A stretch of DNA of 64,000 bases. Origin: Kribbella amoyensis (GTDB lineage Bacteria; Actinomycetota; Actinomycetes; Propionibacteriales; Kribbellaceae). The stretch covers positions 3,100,001 to 3,164,000 of the forward strand of contig NZ_VIVK01000001.1 in the NCBI RefSeq assembly GCF_007828865.1, given 5' to 3'. A program made the translations under genes and the position numbers. The notes under the pieces are model-generated. The model saw only the letters and a program-made list of their open reading frames with translations. It was not told the DNA's origin and searched no databases. Below, piece by piece: positions 17,503-26,300 of the stretch (position 1 is its first letter; each line of letters begins with the position of its first letter).

Positions 17503-18742
17503 CGTCGTCGGCGCCGGCCGCGACGAGCGTCCGGCGCCGGCCCAGTACCACCAGGCCGCCGACCAAGAACCCGAGTCCCTGGAAGACCAGGACCGGGATG
17601 ATGCCGACGACGTCCCCGAGGACGCCCGACGCGAAGATCCCGGCCAGCAGGGCAACGCCTTCCGCCGCGAACAACGCGCCGAACACGCGGCCGCGGGAGG
17701 TGTCGTCGGTCAGCCGCTGGATCACCGTCATCGACCCGGCCACCAGGAACGCGCCGGGCACGCCGACCACGACCATGCAGACGAACGCCGGGACCAGGCT
17801 GTCCGAGACCAGCGGTGACAGGAACAGCACCAGGTCCACCAGGCCGAACAGCACCGCACCCACGCCCCACATCCAGGTCGCCCGGAGCCGCGAGCCGACC
17901 GCGGCCGCGACCAGTCCGCCGACGATCCCGCCGACCGCCTGCGACGACAGGATCAGCCCGTACTGCGTACCGTCGCCGCCGAGCTCCGTGCTGACGAACG
18001 GCGCGAACAACGTACTCATCGCGCCCTCGCCGACCCCGGTGACCAGGCCGAACACGAACACCAGCCGCATCGCCGGTCCGGCTACGCAGATCCGCAGTCC
18101 CTCGACCCAGTCGGCCCGGAGCTTGCGCGCGACACCGCCGGTACGGTCGATGGGCTTCCGCTCGGACCGATGCCGGACCGCGAGCAGCAACCCCGTCGCC
18201 AGTACATAGGTGGCCGCGTCGGCCGCGGCGAGCAGCGGGAGTCCGCCGAGCGCGGCCAGGCCACCGCCGAGGGCGGCGCCGACCAGCCGGGCGACGTCGC
18301 TGATCTGGCTGTTCAACGCGTTCGCGGTGACGAGCTGGCCGGGATCCACCAACGCCGGGATGAGCGACTGCTCGGCCGGCCGGAAGAACTGCTGCAGGCA
18401 ACTCTGGACCAGCACGACCAGGTAGATCAGCCAGAGCGTGCCCTCGTCGTGCACGCCGAGCAGCGGCAGCAGGACCACCGCGTGCAGGACGTTGGTGACG
18501 ATCATCGTCCGGCGCCGGTCCCAGCGGTCCGCGAAGACCCCGGCGACCGAGCCGAGCACGACCAGCGGACCGAACGAAGCCAGCAGCAATCCGCCGGAGG
18601 CCAGCGTCGAGCCGGTCAGCGTGTACACGTGGAACGCCAGGCCCACCTTGAGGATCCAGTCCCCGGTGAGCGAGACCAGCCCCGCTCCCAGCACCAGCCG
18701 GTAGTCGCGCCGCCGCAGCAGTACGTCCCACAACGTCCTCAC
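17471..18742 (-). CDS. MFS transporter
   Basis: A 423-residue protein with about twelve predicted membrane helices, and the MFS loop GVFADRWDRRRTMIVTNVLH (loop 2-3 signature D-R-x-x-R-R) near residue 63. It resembles multidrug/macrolide-type efflux MFS proteins but the substrate is not knowable from sequence. GTG at 18742 overlaps the stop of the ArsR gene (GTGA), so it is co-transcribed with and probably repressed by it. Confidence 0.9.
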   Translation of the reverse strand: MRTLWDVLLRRRDYRLVLGAGLVSLTGDWILKVGLAFHVYTLTGSTLASGGLLLASFGPLVVLGSVAGVFADRWDRRRTMIVTNVLHAVVLLPLLGVHDEGTLWLIYLVVLVQSCLQQFFRPAEQSLIPALVDPGQLVTANALNSQISDVARLVGAALGGGLAALGGLPLLAAADAATYVLATGLLLAVRHRSERKPIDRTGGVARKLRADWVEGLRICVAGPAMRLVFVFGLVTGVGEGAMSTLFAPFVSTELGGDGTQYGLILSSQAVGGIVGGLVAAAVGSRLRATWMWGVGAVLFGLVDLVLFLSPLVSDSLVPAFVCMVVVGVPGAFLVAGSMTVIQRLTDDTSRGRVFGALFAAEGVALLAGIFASGVLGDVVGIIPVLVFQGLGFLVGGLVVLGRRRTLVAAGADDVSPPLVRQPA

Positions 18743-19368
18743 TGCTCGTCCTCGGCCGGGTCGTCGTCCTCGTCGGCGGGGCTGACGGTGACGATCCGGA
18801 CGATGTCGACCCGGCGGCTGCCGGGCGGCCGGGTGGACTTGTCGTCGATCGGCCGCTCGTCGACGTACCGCCGGAGCAGGCCGCTGATCTGGTCCTCCAG
18901 CTCGGCCAGTTCCTCGCCGGTGAGGTAGATCCCGGTCTGGTCGATACCCGCGTTGTCCATCCAGACGTCGTCCTCGCTCGATCGGCGCTGCTGCCAGTCG
19001 GCGAGGTTGTTCAGCGCCCGCTCGGCGATCAGTTGCTCGAGGATGTCGGCGGCCGCCGCACCCTCCGGCGTCGCGTGCGCGCTCCGCCAGGACTGCGAGG
19101 TGGAGACCAGCCGCCACGGCCGCTCCCGGTTGTCCCGGCCCGGCGCCGGCTCGACGAAGTCGTACTTCGCCAGCTGCCGCAGGTGATGGGACGCCAGCGC
19201 CTGGCTGATCCCGAGCCGGCGCGCCGCGTCGGCGGCGGTCAGCGGACCGTGCTTGCCGAGCAGGGCCTGCAGGTCGAGCCGGACCGGGTGCGCGAGGGCG
19301 CGGATGGCGAGCGGATCGTCGAGCAGCCGTTTCCGCCGGGACTCGGGCGGGTCTGATTCCAAGGACAT
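18739..19368 (-). CDS. ArsR-type winged-helix transcriptional regulator
   Basis: A 209-residue protein with a helix-turn-helix near residues 30-70: ALAHPVRLDLQALLGKHGPL then AADAARRLGISQALASHHLR. The C-terminal part is acidic and has no metal-binding CxC, so it is not a metal sensor of the classical kind; it resembles ArsR-like regulators fused to an unknown domain. Its ATG at 19368 lies inside a palindromic operator. It forms an operon with the MFS exporter. Confidence 0.88.
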   Translation of the reverse strand: MSLESDPPESRRKRLLDDPLAIRALAHPVRLDLQALLGKHGPLTAADAARRLGISQALASHHLRQLAKYDFVEPAPGRDNRERPWRLVSTSQSWRSAHATPEGAAAADILEQLIAERALNNLADWQQRRSSEDDVWMDNAGIDQTGIYLTGEELAELEDQISGLLRRYVDERPIDDKSTRPPGSRRVDIVRIVTVSPADEDDDPAEDEQ

Positions 19369-19415
19369 GCTTGGAATATGCGCCGCGGTCCAGCCTGATG
19401 TCAAGCCCTTGCTTG
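19356..19415. promoter_or_regulatory. Two CAAG-N6-CTTG operators before the ArsR-MFS operon
   Basis: Site 1: attccaag (19356-19363), 6-bp spacer gacatg, cttggaat (19370-19377), overlapping the ArsR start codon. Site 2: caag (19402-19405), spacer cccttg, cttg (19412-19415), 42 bp upstream. The direct repeat tgcttggaat occurs at 19368-19377 and 19410-19419. Two cores of identical spacing 42 bp apart strongly suggest cooperative repressor binding. Confidence 0.7.
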
Positions 19416-19459
19416 GAATGTCGGCCGCGACGGACCCGGGACGGCTACGCGGACCTGGC

Positions 19460-20662
19460 TCAGCGGTTCTTGTGCTTGCCCTTGGCCTTGCCGTTCGACG
19501 TACTCGGGTGCTGGGCGGACTTGCCCTGGTTCGACGGCTTCCGCACCGAGGGCTTGGCCTCGGTCCGGCGCTGCGTGGTCCCGACGACCCGAGCGGACTG
19601 GGTCGGCGTCGGCTTCGGCTTCGGCTTCGAGATCCCCGTCGGCTTCGGGATCGTCGTGCTCGGCTTCGGCGCTGGCTGGGTCGGCGGCGCGAAGTTCGCG
19701 GTCTCCGGTACCCGCGTTCCTCGCGAGTCCAGGAGGACGGCGGACGAGGATCCGACCACCACGGTCAGCGCGGCGGCGACCGCGATCAGCCTTCGGCGCA
19801 TCGAGGGCGGCTGCCGGAATTCCATGGTGGGTTCGTCGTCCGGCCCGGGCAGCCCCTCGACCGCGGCGGGCAACTCGGCCGTCGCGACCTCGTGAGCGGT
19901 CGGCCGGGCGGCCGGGTCCTTGGCCAGCATGCTGAGCAACAGGTCCTCGATCGGTCCACCGAGTTCCGGTCGCAGGACGCTCGGCCGGACCGGGGGAGTC
20001 GCCACGTGCTGGTACATCACGCTGGCGGGCTGGTCGGCCTGGAACGGCGGATGCCCGGTGAGCAGGTGATAGAGCACGCAGCCGAGCGCGTACATGTCGG
20101 ACGCCTTCCCGGCCGGACGACCCTGGGCCCGCTCGGGAGCCAGGTAGTAGCTGGTCCCCAGGACCTGGCCGGTCGCGGTCAGCGTGGTCGTGGTGTCCTC
20201 GAGGAAGCGGGCGATGCCGAAGTCGGTCAGTTTCACCGTGCCGTCCGCGGTCAGCAGCAGGTTGCCCGGCTTGATGTCGCGGTGGACGATGTCGTGCCGG
20301 TGCGCCGTCGCGAGTCCGGCCGCGGCCTGCTGGACGATTGCGATCGCACGCTCGGACGGCAGCGGCCCGCTCTGCCGTACCTCTTCCGCGAGCGTCCGGC
20401 CCTCGACCAGTTCCATCACCAGGAACCAGCCGTCGTCGTGCCGGCCGAAGTCGTACGCCGCGACCACGTTCTGGTCCGCGACCATCGCCGCCGCCCGGGC
20501 CTCGCGCTGGAACCGCGCGGTCGCCACCGGGTCCAGCCGGGACGGCAGCAACAACTTCACCGCCACCTCGCGTCCGAGCACCTCGTCGGTGGCCCGATGC
20601 ACCTCGCCCATCCCTCCGCGGCCCAGCGGCGCGGACAGCCGGTAGCGCTCAGCAACGAGCAT
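19460..20662 (-). CDS. Membrane-anchored serine/threonine protein kinase
   Basis: A 400-residue Hanks-type kinase (PknB-like). Residues 1-260 are the kinase domain: glycine loop GRGGMGEV (14-21), invariant K36 in VAVK, catalytic HRDIKPGN with D129, DFGIAR near 147, and the activation loop GTSYYLAPE. One membrane helix follows (about 287-310), then a short extracellular part rich in Lys/Pro/Thr (SKPKPKPTPTQSARVV) ending GKAKGKHKNR. No PASTA repeats, so its extracellular ligand, if any, differs from that of PknB. Monocistronic. Confidence 0.93.
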   Translation of the reverse strand: MLVAERYRLSAPLGRGGMGEVHRATDEVLGREVAVKLLLPSRLDPVATARFQREARAAAMVADQNVVAAYDFGRHDDGWFLVMELVEGRTLAEEVRQSGPLPSERAIAIVQQAAAGLATAHRHDIVHRDIKPGNLLLTADGTVKLTDFGIARFLEDTTTTLTATGQVLGTSYYLAPERAQGRPAGKASDMYALGCVLYHLLTGHPPFQADQPASVMYQHVATPPVRPSVLRPELGGPIEDLLLSMLAKDPAARPTAHEVATAELPAAVEGLPGPDDEPTMEFRQPPSMRRRLIAVAAALTVVVGSSSAVLLDSRGTRVPETANFAPPTQPAPKPSTTIPKPTGISKPKPKPTPTQSARVVGTTQRRTEAKPSVRKPSNQGKSAQHPSTSNGKAKGKHKNR

Positions 20663-20744
20663 CGGGGGTACCTCCGGATCGCCTCATCCGGCCCTAGGTA
20701 CCCCGGCCGTGCCTCGGCCAATCGACGACGCCGGACGCGCCGGG

Positions 20745-21602
20745 TCAGGCCCGGCCGGCCCGGTCGCGCAGCCAGACGAGCGAGTCCTCCGCGTGCCTGA
20801 GGATGGAGATGTGGCCCTCGTCAGGGTGCAACGCGAGCTTGGCGGTACCGAGGTTGGCGGCGAGCCACTCGGCATGGCCCGGCGGGATGATGCGGTCCTG
20901 GGCGCCGTGCAGGAGCATGACGGGCGCCGTGATCCCGGCCGGGTCGCAGCCCCACGGCAGGACATAGGACACGTCGTCGTCGATCTGCCCGTACGGTCCC
21001 GCGTCGAGCGCCGGCCCGACCACTGTGCCGAGCCAGCCCCAACTGGTCGAGAACAGCGCGACGTCGGCAGGGGTGAACTCCGGGTCGTACTCCACGCCGG
21101 ACGCCTCGTACTCGGTCTTCACCTCCCGGCCGGCGGCCGCGGCCCGCAAGGTGGCCACGCCGGACGGGATCATCCCGTCGAACCAGTCCAGCCCGTCCAC
21201 GGCGTACGGCGCGATCGCGGCCAGCGCGACGACGGCGCGGACCCGGTCGCCGAGGGTGGCCGCGGTCCCGAGCGCGTACGAGCCGCCGCCGGAGTGGCCG
21301 ACGACGGTGAGGTCGCCGATCCCGAGCGAGTCGGCGACGAACTCCAGGTCCCGCGCGACCGAGGTCATCGTCCGGCCCGGGGCCACCGTCGACCCGCCGT
21401 ACCCGGGCCGGTCGAACCCGATCCAGCGCAGTCCGAGCCAGTCGCCGACCTCGAACAACGGCTCCGGAGGGCTGCCGAGGTTGGGCGTGCCGTGATGCCA
21501 GAACACCGGCATCCGGGCGTCGTCACCGGGATGCGTGTCGTACACGTGCAGGGTGCGCCCGTCGGGCAGTCGCAGGTCCGTCTCTTCCACCACGTCACTC
21601 AC
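20745..21602 (-). CDS. Alpha/beta hydrolase
   Basis: A roughly 285-residue alpha/beta-hydrolase: HGTPNLG oxyanion motif, nucleophile in VVGHSGGGSYAL (about residue 105), an acidic residue in GAQDRIIP (about residue 238) and His in DEGHIS (about residue 262). This resembles proline-iminopeptidase/esterase-like proteins; substrate not determined. Start is uncertain: GTG at 21602 gives MSDVVEETDLRLPDG, but the SD-like AAGGTGAG overlaps it, so GTG at 21593 or 21590 may be used. Confidence 0.83.
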   Translation of the reverse strand: MSDVVEETDLRLPDGRTLHVYDTHPGDDARMPVFWHHGTPNLGSPPEPLFEVGDWLGLRWIGFDRPGYGGSTVAPGRTMTSVARDLEFVADSLGIGDLTVVGHSGGGSYALGTAATLGDRVRAVVALAAIAPYAVDGLDWFDGMIPSGVATLRAAAAGREVKTEYEASGVEYDPEFTPADVALFSTSWGWLGTVVGPALDAGPYGQIDDDVSYVLPWGCDPAGITAPVMLLHGAQDRIIPPGHAEWLAANLGTAKLALHPDEGHISILRHAEDSLVWLRDRAGRA

Positions 21603-21795
21603 CTTAGGTCCGTTCCGGTACTGACGGCCGGGACGTCGGACCCGGCTCGGGCCGGTCGACATTTCCCGGAATGTCGTCTGCTAACGGATCCCCACCACTC
21701 ACCAACCTCGCGGCACCGGCAGAGTCGCGTCGTCGCCAGGCGGTGGAAGCGCTGCGTGACGGCGGGATCGGCTGGTTGGCGAGTGGTGCAGGTCC

Positions 21796-22848
21796 TCAGC
21801 TGACCAGGCGGGTGTGGTTGGCGCGGGTCGCCAGGGCGGGGTCGAGGGCGCCGAGGGCGAGCCAGGTGGCGCCGCCGACCCCGTCGCGGGCGGTGAGGAC
21901 GTCGCCGGGGAAGTGGTCGCGCAGGTTCTGCCGGAGCAACCGGCCGACCGGCGAGGAGTCCCCGGCGACACTTCCGGCCAGCACCAGCGGGCCGTTGTCC
22001 GACGTTGTCCGGACCCGGCGCACCGTTTCTGTGAGCAGGTCCGCTGCGCGTTTCACCAGCGCCCGCGCCGTCGGGTCGTCCTGCTCGTAGCTGCTGACCA
22101 CGGTCCGGGCCAGCTCGGCCAGCAGGACCGGGGGACGCGAGTTCACGGTGCGAATCAGGTCGTCACGCAGCACGTCGTACCCCTCACGCTGGGCGACGGC
22201 GTCCGGATCGCGGTCGGGCAGCACGGCCGCGACGACCGCCTCGCCGAGTGCGCCGATCGGCTCGCCGAGATCGAGAGCGCGCAACAGGCTGCGCAAAGCC
22301 TCCCGGCCGAGCCAGAAGCCGGAACCGTCGTCGCCGAGCAGCCAGCCGTGCCCGTCCGCGGTCCGGATCAGCCGGTGGTCGCGGACCAGACCGGCCGCGG
22401 CGCCGGTCCCGGCGATCAGGACGACGCCGTCGGACGCCGGCGTCCCGGAGGCGAACGCGACCTCCAGATCACCGATGAAGTCCGGTGCGCAGACCAGACC
22501 GGCCCCGGTCCAGGCCGCGTCGAACTGGGCCCGCACCTCGGGCTTGGACAGCGCCGAGCCGCCGGCCGCGCCGATCACCGCCGCCTTCACCATCGTGGGA
22601 TCGAGCGGGCCGTCGCCGAGCCCGGCCAGTGCCTGGTGAATCGCCTGACCGAAGTTGGCCGCCGCGCTGGCCGGATGACTGGTGGGGTTGCCGCCCGCGG
22701 CGGCGCCCCGACCGACTACCTTGCCGTCGTGGTCCGCGATCACGATCCGGGTGGAGGTGCCGCCGAGGTCGCCGCCCAGGACCAGTGCATTGGCTGGCAT
22801 CAGGACCACTGTGTCCCCTGGTTCCGGAAGGGGGCGTTCGAGCGACAT
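21796..22848 (-). CDS. N-acetylglucosamine kinase-like protein (BadF/BadG ATPase family)
   Basis: A 350-residue sugar kinase of the ASKHA superfamily. Phosphate-1 loop GGDLGGTSTRIVIADHDGKV near residue 22, phosphate-2 VLIAGTGAAAGL, and adenosine motif LVLAGSV near the C-terminus. ATG at 22848 has GGAG at a good distance. Divergent from the SIS gene and ngcEFG importer, so it likely phosphorylates GlcNAc imported by that system. Expression control unknown. Confidence 0.87.
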   Translation of the reverse strand: MSLERPLPEPGDTVVLMPANALVLGGDLGGTSTRIVIADHDGKVVGRGAAAGGNPTSHPASAAANFGQAIHQALAGLGDGPLDPTMVKAAVIGAAGGSALSKPEVRAQFDAAWTGAGLVCAPDFIGDLEVAFASGTPASDGVVLIAGTGAAAGLVRDHRLIRTADGHGWLLGDDGSGFWLGREALRSLLRALDLGEPIGALGEAVVAAVLPDRDPDAVAQREGYDVLRDDLIRTVNSRPPVLLAELARTVVSSYEQDDPTARALVKRAADLLTETVRRVRTTSDNGPLVLAGSVAGDSSPVGRLLRQNLRDHFPGDVLTARDGVGGATWLALGALDPALATRANHTRLVS

Positions 22849-23056
22849 AGGCGGTGCTCCAAACTGCTCAAAAGAGGCCGAAACGAACACAGAAAAGCAA
22901 GGTCACGCAACGGTCCCGATCTGGAGGGAAGAGTGAGATGAGCCTTGACTTTAGCTGCCAGGTGAGAAAAGTTCTGTCCAGCAAACCGCAAACTTGCGCA
23001 CTTGTCGGCACCAGGTGTGTCGCGGTGAACAGATTAGACGAGGGGTTGGGCCGCTG
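22849..23056. other. Divergent promoter region between GlcNAc kinase and SIS-ngcEFG operons
   Basis: About 200 bases, less GC-rich than the flanking genes. It holds gcaaacc-gcaaact near 22981 and a TTGACT at 22946, but no convincing promoter pair. A DasR-like TGGTCTAGACCA site is not visible. I see no small ORF here. Confidence 0.4.
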
Positions 23057-23857
23057 ATGGCCAGCACGGCAGACGGCAGCACGCACGCGCGTCAGGTGAC
23101 GAGCGGTGGAGTGAGCGCGCAATCGTATGTTCACACGCTGACACCGATTCTCGCCGCGGTCACCGAGCAGATCGACGGCCCGATCCAGCAGGCCGCCGAC
23201 CTGGTGACGGCCTCGCTGCGCGCCGACGGCGTCATCCAGGCCTTCGGGTCCGGTCACTCCGAGGCGCTCGCGATGGAGATCGCCGGCCGCGCCGGCGGGC
23301 TGATCGCCACCAACCGGATCGCGCTGCGCGACCTGGTCCTGCTCGGCGGCGAGCCGGTCGAGCTGCTCCGCGGGGGCGAACTGGAACGCGACCCGTCGAT
23401 CTCGCGCAAGTTGTACGACCTGTCCGCGGCCCAGCCGAACGACCTGTTCGTGATCGCCTCCAACTCGGGCGTGAACGGCTCGATCGTCGAGTTCGCCGCC
23501 GTGGTCAAGGAGAAGGGTCACCCGCTGATCGCGATCACGTCGCTGCAGCACACCGCCGGGGTGGAGTCACGGCACCCGTCCGGCAAGAAGCTGATCGACT
23601 TCGCCGACGTGGTACTGGACAACCACGCGCCGTACGGCGACTCTGTGCTCGACCTCCCCGACGGGGGGAAGGTCTGCGCCGTGTCGTCCATCACCGCCGC
23701 GCTGATCGCGCAGCTGCTGGTCGCCGAGGTCCTGCGCCGGCTCACCGAGGCCGGCGAGACCCCACCGGTCTACCTGTCCGCGAACATCCCGGGCGGCGAC
23801 GACCACAACCACGCCCTTGAAGCAAAGTACGCCGGCCGGATCCGTCGTACTGCCTGA
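23057..23857 (+). CDS. SIS-domain sugar isomerase-like protein (UPF0309 type)
   Basis: A 266-residue protein with one SIS domain (about residues 25-220): phosphosugar-binding GSGHSEALAMEIAGRAGG near residue 63, LFVIASNSGVNGS, and a C-terminal SANIPGGDDHNHALEAKY motif typical of UPF0309. Related proteins in actinomycetes sit beside amino-sugar regulators and transporters. It may isomerise or cleave a phosphorylated amino sugar; the reaction is unproven. It begins the operon leading into ngcE, 26 bases before it. Confidence 0.85.
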   Translation: MASTADGSTHARQVTSGGVSAQSYVHTLTPILAAVTEQIDGPIQQAADLVTASLRADGVIQAFGSGHSEALAMEIAGRAGGLIATNRIALRDLVLLGGEPVELLRGGELERDPSISRKLYDLSAAQPNDLFVIASNSGVNGSIVEFAAVVKEKGHPLIAITSLQHTAGVESRHPSGKKLIDFADVVLDNHAPYGDSVLDLPDGGKVCAVSSITAALIAQLLVAEVLRRLTEAGETPPVYLSANIPGGDDHNHALEAKYAGRIRRTA

Positions 23858-23883
23858 AACACATTCCTCGGAAGGCGGGACCC

Positions 23884-25302
23884 ATGAGCACTCCCCACAA
23901 CATGTCGCGGCGGCTGTTCCTGCAGCGCGCGGCGGTCGGCACCCTGATGGCCACGGGAGGCAGCACGTTGCTGGCCGCCTGCGCCGGCAGCGGCAGCGAC
24001 GACAGCGGTTCCGACAGTGGTGGCGCCGAGAAGTCTGCGGACAACCCGTTCGGCATGGCGGAGAAGGCGGCCATCGAGGCGGTCATCTTCAACGGCGGTT
24101 ACGGGTACGACTACGTGCAGTTCGCGGCCAACCTCGTGCAGCAGAAGTTCGGGGGTTCGACGGTCAAGGTCTCTCCGTCCACCGAGATCGCCCAGCAGCT
24201 GCAGCCGCGCTTCGTCGGCGGCAACCCGCCGGACCTGATCGACAACTCCGGCAAGGCCCAGATCGGCTTCGGCACGATCCTGGACCAGCTGGAGACGCTG
24301 GACGACATCTTCGAGGCCAACAACTACGAGGGCACGAAGATCGCCGACACCCTGTACCCGGGCGCCAAGAACCCCGGCACCTTCGACGGCAAGTTCGTCG
24401 CGCTGAACTACGTGCTCACGCTGTACGGCCTGTGGTACTCCGAGAGCCTGTTCAAGGAGAACGGCTGGGAGGTGCCGAAGACCTACGACGGGCTGCTCGA
24501 CCTCGGCGCCAAGGCCAAGGCGAAGGGCAAGTACCTGTTCGTCTGGGGCAAGGAAGCCGCGACCTACTACCACACGATGGCCGTCGACGGCGCGATCAAG
24601 GAGGGTGGCGACGAGGTCCGGCTGGCGCTGGAGAACCTCGAGGAGAACTGCTGGTCGAAGCCGCAGATCCAGAGCATCTTCAAGGCCCTGGAGACCATGG
24701 TCAAGAACGGCTACTTCGTCCCGGGCGGCGCCGGCACCCAGTTCACCGCCGCGCAGGCGAAGTGGAGCAACGACCAGCAGGCGATCCTCTACCCGTCGGG
24801 CTCGTGGATCGAGAACGAGATGAAGAAGGCCACCAAGTCCGGCTTCGACATGAAGGGCGTCCCGGAGCCGACCGTCACCGACAGCCCGAAGCTGCCGTAC
24901 GAGGCGCTGCGCAGCGCGGCCGGTGAGCCGTTCATCGTCCCGTCCAAGGGCAAGAACGTTGCCGGCGGCAAGGAGCTGCTGCGGGCGATGCTGTCCAAGG
25001 AGGCGGCGACCAACTTCGCCAAGACCCGGCTCGCGCCGACGATCGTCAAGGGCCTGATTCCCGCCGACGGCTTCGGTTCGACCGCGCTGCAGTCGCAGAC
25101 GCAGATGCTGGACGCCGCCGGCACCAACGTCTTCGACTACCAGTTCGTCGGTCTGTACGGCATGAACACCGACAACCTGGTGGTCTGGAACTCCTTCCTG
25201 TCCGGCCAGCTGGACGCGGCCGGCCTGACGAAGGGTCTGCAGCAGATCACCGACAAGGTGCGCAACGACAGCTCCGTCAAGAAGATCCCGGTCACCAAGT
25301 GA
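23884..25302 (+). CDS. ngcE: N-acetylglucosamine/diacetylchitobiose ABC transporter substrate-binding protein (NgcE-like)
   Basis: A 472-residue solute-binding lipoprotein. The leader has twin arginines (MSRRLFLQRAAVGTLMATGG) and a lipobox LLAAC, suggesting Tat export and lipidation. Then the type of carbohydrate-binding fold seen in actinomycete NgcE (NPFGMAEKAAIEAVIFNGGY and on). Substrate is inferred from family resemblance to NgcE of Streptomyces. Overlaps ngcF by GTGA. No ATPase gene is nearby; such importers use a shared MsiK-type ATPase elsewhere. Confidence 0.9.
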   Translation: MSTPHNMSRRLFLQRAAVGTLMATGGSTLLAACAGSGSDDSGSDSGGAEKSADNPFGMAEKAAIEAVIFNGGYGYDYVQFAANLVQQKFGGSTVKVSPSTEIAQQLQPRFVGGNPPDLIDNSGKAQIGFGTILDQLETLDDIFEANNYEGTKIADTLYPGAKNPGTFDGKFVALNYVLTLYGLWYSESLFKENGWEVPKTYDGLLDLGAKAKAKGKYLFVWGKEAATYYHTMAVDGAIKEGGDEVRLALENLEENCWSKPQIQSIFKALETMVKNGYFVPGGAGTQFTAAQAKWSNDQQAILYPSGSWIENEMKKATKSGFDMKGVPEPTVTDSPKLPYEALRSAAGEPFIVPSKGKNVAGGKELLRAMLSKEAATNFAKTRLAPTIVKGLIPADGFGSTALQSQTQMLDAAGTNVFDYQFVGLYGMNTDNLVVWNSFLSGQLDAAGLTKGLQQITDKVRNDSSVKKIPVTK

Positions 25303-26300
25303 CCACGACGCACGAGGCTGTGCCGGGAGGCGGACCCAAGCGGTCCGTCACCCGGCGCCGCCGGCCGCTGACCTTCGACCGGGCCAGCTTCATGGTCGTG
25401 TTCCTCGGCCTGCCGTTGGTGATCTTCGTGGTCTTCGTGGTCTCGCCGTTCGTGCAGGCGCTGTACTACTCGCTGACCGACTGGTCCGGGTTCAGCGCGG
25501 GGCAGAACTTCGTCGGCTTCGACAACTACGTGCGGCTGTTCCACGACGACATCTTCCTGAAGGCCGTGCGCAACAACGTCCTGCTCGCGATCGTGGTCCC
25601 GATCGTGACGATCGTCCTGGCGCTGACCCTCGCCACGCTCGTGACGATCGGCGGCTCTGGCACCGGGACCGTCCGCGGGCTGCGCAACTCCGGCTTCTAC
25701 CGGATCGTCTCGTTCTTCCCGTACGTGATCCCCGCGATCGTGATCGGCCTGATCTGGGCCCAGGTGTTCACCCCGGGCTCGGGCATCCTGGACGCGCTGC
25801 TGACGAAGATCGGGCTCGAGCAGTTCGAGAACTACGCCTGGCTCGGCGACGCGCGGACCGCGATGCCGGCGTCGATGTTCGTGATGATCTGGGGCTTCGT
25901 CGGCTTCTACATGGTGCTGTTCATCGCCGCCATCCGGGGCATCGAGCCCGAGGTGTTCGAGGCGGCCCGGATCGACGGCGCCGGCCGGTTCCGCAGTGCG
26001 GTGTCGATCACCGTGCCGCTGATCCGCGACAACGTGCAGACGGCGTACATCTACCTCGGGATCGCCGCGCTCGACGCCTTCGTCTACATGCAGGCGCTGA
26101 ACCCCGGCGGCGGACCGCAGAACTCGACCCTGGTGATGCCTCAGCAGCTGTTCACCACTGCCTTCACCAAGGGCCAGTTCGGCTACTCGACGGCGATGGG
26201 CGTGATCCTCGCCGCGGTGACGATGCTGTTCGCGCTCCTGGTGTTCACGGTGAACGCGCTGACCGGCGGACGTGAGCGGAAAGTGAAGGGACGCCGATGA
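25299..26300 (+). CDS. ngcF: ABC transporter permease NgcF-like
   Basis: A 333-residue MalF-type permease with six predicted membrane helices; EAA loop EAARIDGAGRFRSAVSITVP near residue 223 contacts the ATPase. GTG overlaps the ngcE stop. Together with ngcG it forms the inner-membrane channel for amino sugars. Confidence 0.92.
   Translation: MTTTHEAVPGGGPKRSVTRRRRPLTFDRASFMVVFLGLPLVIFVVFVVSPFVQALYYSLTDWSGFSAGQNFVGFDNYVRLFHDDIFLKAVRNNVLLAIVVPIVTIVLALTLATLVTIGGSGTGTVRGLRNSGFYRIVSFFPYVIPAIVIGLIWAQVFTPGSGILDALLTKIGLEQFENYAWLGDARTAMPASMFVMIWGFVGFYMVLFIAAIRGIEPEVFEAARIDGAGRFRSAVSITVPLIRDNVQTAYIYLGIAALDAFVYMQALNPGGGPQNSTLVMPQQLFTTAFTKGQFGYSTAMGVILAAVTMLFALLVFTVNALTGGRERKVKGRR

Noticed and set aside
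15828..18731. A 967-codon open frame on the minus strand
   Set aside because: Antisense to the CNNM gene and out of frame with galT and the MFS gene; low-complexity translation.
22849..23056. Search for a DasR site in front of the GlcNAc genes
   Set aside because: No TGGT-N-ACCA palindrome of the right form is present.
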